Assembly: GCA_900468535.1 (NCBI GenBank)
Contig: UBTY01000050.1
Span: 1 to 64,000 of the forward strand
DNA from: Hyphomicrobiales bacterium
GTDB taxonomy: Bacteria; Pseudomonadota; Alphaproteobacteria; Rhizobiales; Rhizobiaceae
DNA: 64,000 bases
Direction of reading: 5' to 3'
Below, one piece after another: positions 60,063 to 64,000 of the stretch. Below the pieces are notes generated by a model. That model did not search any database and was not told the origin of the DNA. It saw nothing but the letters and a program-made list of their open reading frames with translations. The position numbers and the translations under genes were made by a program. The number at the start of each line of letters is the position of its first letter. Within the stretch, counting starts at the first letter, position 1.

Positions 60063-61325
60063 ATGAATGGGAACAAATTTTCAAGCACCGAGGCGTCCGG
60101 AGACCTCCGCCAGCATCTGTGGCGGAATGCGCGACTGGCAACACTCGACCCGCAAAAGCAGGGCCTCGGCATCGTCGAAAAAGGCGCCATCGTTACGCAG
60201 GGCGGCCGGATAAGCTTCGTCGGCCCGGAAGCGGAATTGCCGGTGTCAGCGATAGAACGCGCCGAGATCACCGACCTCGAAGGCCGCTGGGTCACCCCTG
60301 GCCTCGTCGACTGCCACACCCATATCGTCTACGGCGGCAATCGCGCCCGCGAGTTTGAAATGCGGTTGGAAGGCGCGACCTATGAAGAGGTTGCCCGGGC
60401 CGGTGGCGGTATCGTCTCTTCCGTCAAGGCCACGAACGCGCTCACGGTAGAAGGACTTATCGAAGCAGCACTCCCCCGACTGGATACGCTGATCTCGGAA
60501 GGTCTGACGACGATCGAAGTCAAGTCGGGCTACGGCCTGAACATCGATGGCGAACTGAAGATGTTGCGGGCTGCCCGCCAGCTTGAACGTGTGCGCCCGG
60601 TTCGCGTCGTTACATCCTATCTCGGCGCACATGCCACACCCGTCGAATACAAGGGTCGCAACGGCGACTACATCACGGATATCGTCATCCCGGCCCTCGA
60701 GCGCGCTCGCACCGAAGGTCTGGTCGATGCCGTCGACGGCTTTTGCGAGGGGATCGCGTTTTCGACGACCGAGATCGCGCGGGTCTTCGACAGGGCCAAG
60801 GCGCTCGGCGTGCCGGTCAAGCTGCATGCGGAGCAATTGTCGAACCTCGGCGGCGCGAAACTAGCGGCATCCTACGGCGCTCTCTCCGCCGACCATCTCG
60901 AATATCTCGACGCAGAGGGTGCTGCCGCGATGGCTGCGGCAGGCACAGTTGCCGTTCTGCTGCCGGGTGCCTTCTACGCTATCAACGAAAAGCAACTGCC
61001 ACCGGTTCAGGCGTTGCGCGACGCCGGCGCTCATATCGCCATCGCAACCGATTGCAATCCCGGCACCTCGCCGCTGACCTCGCTGCTGCTGACGATGAAC
61101 ATGTCCGCGACGCTCTTCAAGCTGACGGTCGAGGAATGCATCGCCGGCGCGACCCGCGAAGGTGCCCGCGCCCTAGGTCTCCTGGGCGAGACCGGGACGC
61201 TTGAGACCGGCAAGTCGGCCGACTTCGCAATATGGGACGTCGAGAGCCTCGCCGAGCTCGTCTACCGCATCGGCTTCAACCCGCTTCATGCACATGTCTT
61301 CAAGGGCGAAAGGATCGACCGTTGA
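60063..61325 (+). CDS. hutI: Imidazolonepropionase
   Basis: A 420-residue amidohydrolase that opens 4-imidazolone-5-propanoate to N-formiminoglutamate. Metal ligands appear in VDCHTHIVYGGNRAREFEMR, the Lys/His region KLHAEQLSNLGGAKLAA, and the Asp of ATDCNPGTSPLTSLLL. The ATG at 60063 follows AAGGAAGG; the open frame to 60006 has no good start. The stop overlaps the hutH start codon. Confidence 0.94.
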   Translation: MNGNKFSSTEASGDLRQHLWRNARLATLDPQKQGLGIVEKGAIVTQGGRISFVGPEAELPVSAIERAEITDLEGRWVTPGLVDCHTHIVYGGNRAREFEMRLEGATYEEVARAGGGIVSSVKATNALTVEGLIEAALPRLDTLISEGLTTIEVKSGYGLNIDGELKMLRAARQLERVRPVRVVTSYLGAHATPVEYKGRNGDYITDIVIPALERARTEGLVDAVDGFCEGIAFSTTEIARVFDRAKALGVPVKLHAEQLSNLGGAKLAASYGALSADHLEYLDAEGAAAMAAAGTVAVLLPGAFYAINEKQLPPVQALRDAGAHIAIATDCNPGTSPLTSLLLTMNMSATLFKLTVEECIAGATREGARALGLLGETGTLETGKSADFAIWDVESLAELVYRIGFNPLHAHVFKGERIDR

Positions 61326-62857
61326 CCATTACCCTTCATCCAGGCTCCGTCTCGCTCAAGGATCTGGAAACGATCTACTGGACCGGCGAACCTGCAAGGC
61401 TCGACGTTTCCTTCGATGCCGGCATCAAGAAGGCTGCGGCGCGGATAGCTGAAATCGCCGCCGGCAATGCGCCCGTCTATGGCATCAACACCGGTTTCGG
61501 CAAGCTTGCCTCGATCAAGATCGACAGCGCCGATGTGGCGACGCTCCAGCGCAACCTCATCCTTTCCCATTGCTGCGGCGTCGGAGCGCCGCTTCCTGAA
61601 AACGTCGTTCGCCTGATCATGGCCCTGAAGCTTGTTTCGCTTGGTCGTGGCGCGTCCGGCGTACGGCTCGAACTCGTGCGGTTGATCGAGGACATGCTGG
61701 AAAAAGGTGTCATCCCGGTCATTCCGGAAAAGGGCTCCGTCGGTGCCTCCGGCGACCTCGCACCGCTCGCCCACATGGCGGCCGTCATGATGGGCGAAGC
61801 CGAAGCCTTTTATGCCGGTGAACGTCTTTCCGGCAGCGCCGCGCTTGAAAAGGCCGGTCTGAAGCCTGTCGTGCTTGCCGCCAAGGAAGGCCTCGCGCTG
61901 ATCAATGGAACGCAGACTTCGACAGCACTCGCACTTGCCGGTCTTTTCCGGGCCCACCGTGCGGCGCAGGCGGCACTTATCACCGGCGCCATGTCCACGG
62001 ACGCAGCGATGGGCTCCTCGGCTCCGTTCCACCCGGATATTCACACGCTGCGCGGCCATCGGGGCCAGATCGACACCGCCTCGTCGCTTCGGGCGCTGCT
62101 TGAAAATTCGGTCATCCGTGAAAGCCACATTGAAGGCGACGAGCGGGTTCAGGATCCCTATTGCATTCGCTGCCAGCCGCAGGTCGACGGCGCCTGCCTC
62201 GATCTGCTGCGGTCTGTGGCGCGCACGCTTGAGATCGAGGCAAACGCGGTCACCGATAACCCACTGGTGCTCTCGGACAATTCCGTCGTTTCGGGCGGTA
62301 ACTTCCATGCCGAGCCGGTGGCCTTTGCCGCCGACCAGATCGCGCTTGCGGTCTGCGAGATCGGCGCGATCGCGCAGCGACGCATCGCGCTGCTCGTCGA
62401 CCCTGCCCTCTCCTATGGACTGCCAGCCTTCCTGGCGAAAAAGCCGGGGCTGAACTCTGGCCTGATGATCGCGGAAGTCACGTCGGCCGCCCTGATGTCT
62501 GAAAACAAGCAGATGTCGCACCCGGCCTCGGTCGATTCCACGCCGACCTCCGCCAACCAGGAAGACCACGTGTCGATGGCCTGCCACGGTGCACGCCGCC
62601 TGCTGCCGATGACCGAGAATCTCTTCAACATTATCGGTATCGAAGCGCTGACAGCGGCCCAAGGCGTCGAGTTCCGCGCTCCCTTGACGACAAGCCCCGA
62701 GCTGCAGAAGGCGATTTCGACCATCCGCAGCGCTGTGCCGACACTGGAACTCGATCGCTACATGGCGAACGATCTGAAGGCGGCGGGCGATCTGATCGCA
62801 ACGGGCGCGCTCAACGGATCTGTCTCTTCCGGCATCCTGCCGGTCCTGGGGAGCTGA
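61322..62857 (+). CDS. hutH: Histidine ammonia-lyase
   Basis: A 511-residue lyase that removes ammonia from histidine to give urocanate. The MIO cofactor triad is A142-S143-G144 in GSVGASGDLAPLAHMAAV. The start is a TTG at 61322-61324 that overlaps the hutI stop (TTGA), giving exactly the usual family length and the MTITLHPGSVSL start; no ATG fits, so translation is coupled to hutI. Gln and Arg residues for substrate binding are in LVSLGRGASGVR and the QEDHVSMACHGARRL segment. Confidence 0.95.
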   Translation: MTITLHPGSVSLKDLETIYWTGEPARLDVSFDAGIKKAAARIAEIAAGNAPVYGINTGFGKLASIKIDSADVATLQRNLILSHCCGVGAPLPENVVRLIMALKLVSLGRGASGVRLELVRLIEDMLEKGVIPVIPEKGSVGASGDLAPLAHMAAVMMGEAEAFYAGERLSGSAALEKAGLKPVVLAAKEGLALINGTQTSTALALAGLFRAHRAAQAALITGAMSTDAAMGSSAPFHPDIHTLRGHRGQIDTASSLRALLENSVIRESHIEGDERVQDPYCIRCQPQVDGACLDLLRSVARTLEIEANAVTDNPLVLSDNSVVSGGNFHAEPVAFAADQIALAVCEIGAIAQRRIALLVDPALSYGLPAFLAKKPGLNSGLMIAEVTSAALMSENKQMSHPASVDSTPTSANQEDHVSMACHGARRLLPMTENLFNIIGIEALTAAQGVEFRAPLTTSPELQKAISTIRSAVPTLELDRYMANDLKAAGDLIATGALNGSVSSGILPVLGS

Positions 62858-62858
62858 G

Positions 62859-63659
62859 ATGGCTGTGTTCGAAGTCAAACAAGGCTCATCGCCCGTCATC
62901 CTCGGATTTCCCCATACCGGCACCGAGGTACCCGCAAACATATGGGAGCGCCTGAACGATAACGGCAGGCTTCTTGCCGATACGGACTGGCATATTCACC
63001 ATCTCTATGACGGCCTCTTGTCGGACGCGACGACGGTCCGGGCGACCTTCCATCGCTATGTCATCGACGCGAACCGCGATCCGGCTGGTGTCAGCCTCTA
63101 TCCCGGCCAGAACACGACGGGTCTGGTTCCTGAAACGGATTTCGACGGCAAGGCCATCTGGAAGGATGGACAGGCGCCTGACGAGGCCGACATCGCGACG
63201 CGGTTGCGGGACTTCCATGCCCCCTATCATGTCGCTCTTTCGGCGGAGATCGAGCGCGTCCGGGCAATCCATGGCGTGGCGATCCTTTATGACTGCCACT
63301 CGATCCGCTCCCACATCCCTTTCCTCTTCGAGGGAAAGCTGCCGGACTTCAACATCGGCACGGATATGGGCAAGACCTGCGACAGCGCCATCGAGCAGGC
63401 AACGCTGACCGCCGTCAAAGCGGCCGAAGGTTACGACAGCGTGCTCAACGGCCGCTTCAAGGGCGGATGGACGACGCGGCATTACGGGCAGCCGGAGACC
63501 GGCGTGCACGCCATCCAGATGGAACTGGCTCAGTCGACCCATCTTGCGACCGAGACGCCGCCATTTGCATATGACACCGCCAAGGCTGAGCGCCTGCGCA
63601 TCCATCTCAAAGACATTCTGGTGCGTATCGAACAGATCGCGCCGGGCCTGAAACGATAA
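62859..63659 (+). CDS. hutG: N-formylglutamate deformylase
   Basis: A 266-residue zinc amidohydrolase-like enzyme that cleaves N-formylglutamate to glutamate and formate. Conserved parts are SPVILGFPHTGTEVPANI, DTDWHIHHLYDG, HRYVIDANRDPAG and the DCHSIRSHIPFLFEG segment with metal-binding Asp/His. It starts one base after the hutH stop, so it is in the same operon. Confidence 0.94.
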   Translation: MAVFEVKQGSSPVILGFPHTGTEVPANIWERLNDNGRLLADTDWHIHHLYDGLLSDATTVRATFHRYVIDANRDPAGVSLYPGQNTTGLVPETDFDGKAIWKDGQAPDEADIATRLRDFHAPYHVALSAEIERVRAIHGVAILYDCHSIRSHIPFLFEGKLPDFNIGTDMGKTCDSAIEQATLTAVKAAEGYDSVLNGRFKGGWTTRHYGQPETGVHAIQMELAQSTHLATETPPFAYDTAKAERLRIHLKDILVRIEQIAPGLKR

Positions 63660-63685
63660 CGATCACTCCACAGGGGGGAACCCGC

Positions 63686-64000
63686 ATGACCTCGAATCCA
63701 CGCCATAACATCCGCGAAATCCGCGCACCGCGCGGCAACGAGCTCAGCGCCAAGAGCTGGATGACTGAAGCGCCTTTGCGCATGTTGATGAACAACCTCG
63801 ACCCTGACGTGGCCGAAAACCCGCACGAGTTGGTGGTCTATGGCGGTATTGGCCGCGCCGCCCGCACCTGGGCCGATTTCGACCAGATCGTCGCGACTCT
63901 GAAGACGTTGACAGAAGAAGAAACGCTGCTGGTGCAATCCGGCAAGCCGGTCGGCGTGTTCCGCACCCACAAGGATGCGCCGCGCGTCCTGATCGCTAAC
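63686..64000 (+). CDS. hutU: Urocanate hydratase, N-terminal part (cut by window edge)
   Basis: The first 105 codons of urocanase, which adds water to urocanate with a tightly bound NAD. The visible part reads SWMTEAPLRMLMNNLDPDVA and VVYGGIGRAARTWADFDQIV, followed by the LQSGKPVGVFRTH-type motif, all diagnostic. The ATG at 63686 follows AGGGGGGAA and lies 26 bases after hutG. The remaining 450 or so residues lie beyond the window. Confidence 0.94.
   Translation, partial: MTSNPRHNIREIRAPRGNELSAKSWMTEAPLRMLMNNLDPDVAENPHELVVYGGIGRAARTWADFDQIVATLKTLTEEETLLVQSGKPVGVFRTHKDAPRVLIAN

Noticed and set aside
61286..62941. Open frame of about 550 codons on the minus strand opposite hutH
   Set aside because: It mirrors the full length of hutH, has low-complexity charged composition and no family features; hutH itself is certain.
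1..64000. tRNA or rRNA genes, CRISPR arrays, insertion sequences and phage genes
   Set aside because: I looked for clover-leaf tails, regularly spaced repeats, transposase motifs and integrase genes and saw none; small RNAs cannot be ruled out by eye.

Overview
The window looks like alphaproteobacterial DNA from the Rhizobiaceae (Agrobacterium/Rhizobium/Sinorhizobium type). It has high G+C and long polycistronic operons. About half of its genes encode ABC importers and catabolic enzymes. It carries an agp/aga-type alpha-galactoside locus with an AraC activator, a hutC-F-I-H-G-U histidine cluster, and several family-3 and CUT1 importers as rhizobia do. No rRNA, tRNA, phage, IS element or CRISPR was seen. 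The gene content would suit a catabolic replicon, but nothing here proves that. Species is not assignable by eye.

Layout. (1) 1-8.5 kb, minus strand: 3' part of the window-edge gene gnd is cut off; then idnD, a 2-hydroxyacid dehydrogenase, gntK, idnO, an RraA-family gene, and a polar-amino-acid-type ABC importer with two ATPases, two permeases and one binding protein. A divergent LysR gene follows. (2) 9.7-13.5 kb, minus: a second family-3 importer translationally coupled to a short-chain dehydrogenase, next to a divergent Nac-like LysR gene. (3) 14.7-20.6 kb, minus: accB, accC, a biotinyl-like protein without the biotin lysine, pxpB, pxpC, pxpA and an aminotransferase. Together these encode all parts of a urea-carboxylase-like enzyme as separate chains. 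(4) 20.7-21.9 kb: broken LacI remnants in opposite orientations. (5) 21.3-33.5 kb, minus: a run of about eleven genes for uptake and oxidation of a sugar (IlvD/Edd dehydratase, RraA-type protein, Pot-type importer with fused permease, aldose epimerase, FAD oxidoreductase, XylB-like dehydrogenase, KDG-type kinase, HAD phosphatase). A divergent LacI repressor and a GabD-type aldehyde dehydrogenase follow. (6) 36.3-43.4 kb: a CUT1 sugar importer, a GH51 arabinofuranosidase and an ArsR-type regulator. (7) 43.5-45.9 kb: a MocR regulator and a divergent EamA exporter. (8) 46-56 kb: alpha-galactoside uptake and hydrolysis (two GH4 enzymes, AgpABCD, AgpT). (9) 56-57.7 kb: a DUF899 protein and a histidine phosphatase. 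(10) 57.8-64 kb: hutC-hutF divergent from hutI-hutH-hutG-hutU, the five-step route through N-formylglutamate; hutU runs off the end.

How it works together. Regions 5 and 6 look like one plant-polysaccharide unit: import and cleavage of arabinosides, oxidation of the aldose, dehydration of the aldonate, then kinase/aldolase or aldehyde dehydrogenase steps. A near-palindrome centred on ACGT appears at five places in these regions and is the likely operator of the LacI protein at 33647-34669. A second inverted repeat, TGAT-N4-ATCA, sits before both abfA and the CUT1 operon and probably binds the ArsR-type regulator. The most novel candidates are the split carboxylase/oxoprolinase operon with its degenerate biotinyl protein, and the eleven-gene sugar-oxidation operon.
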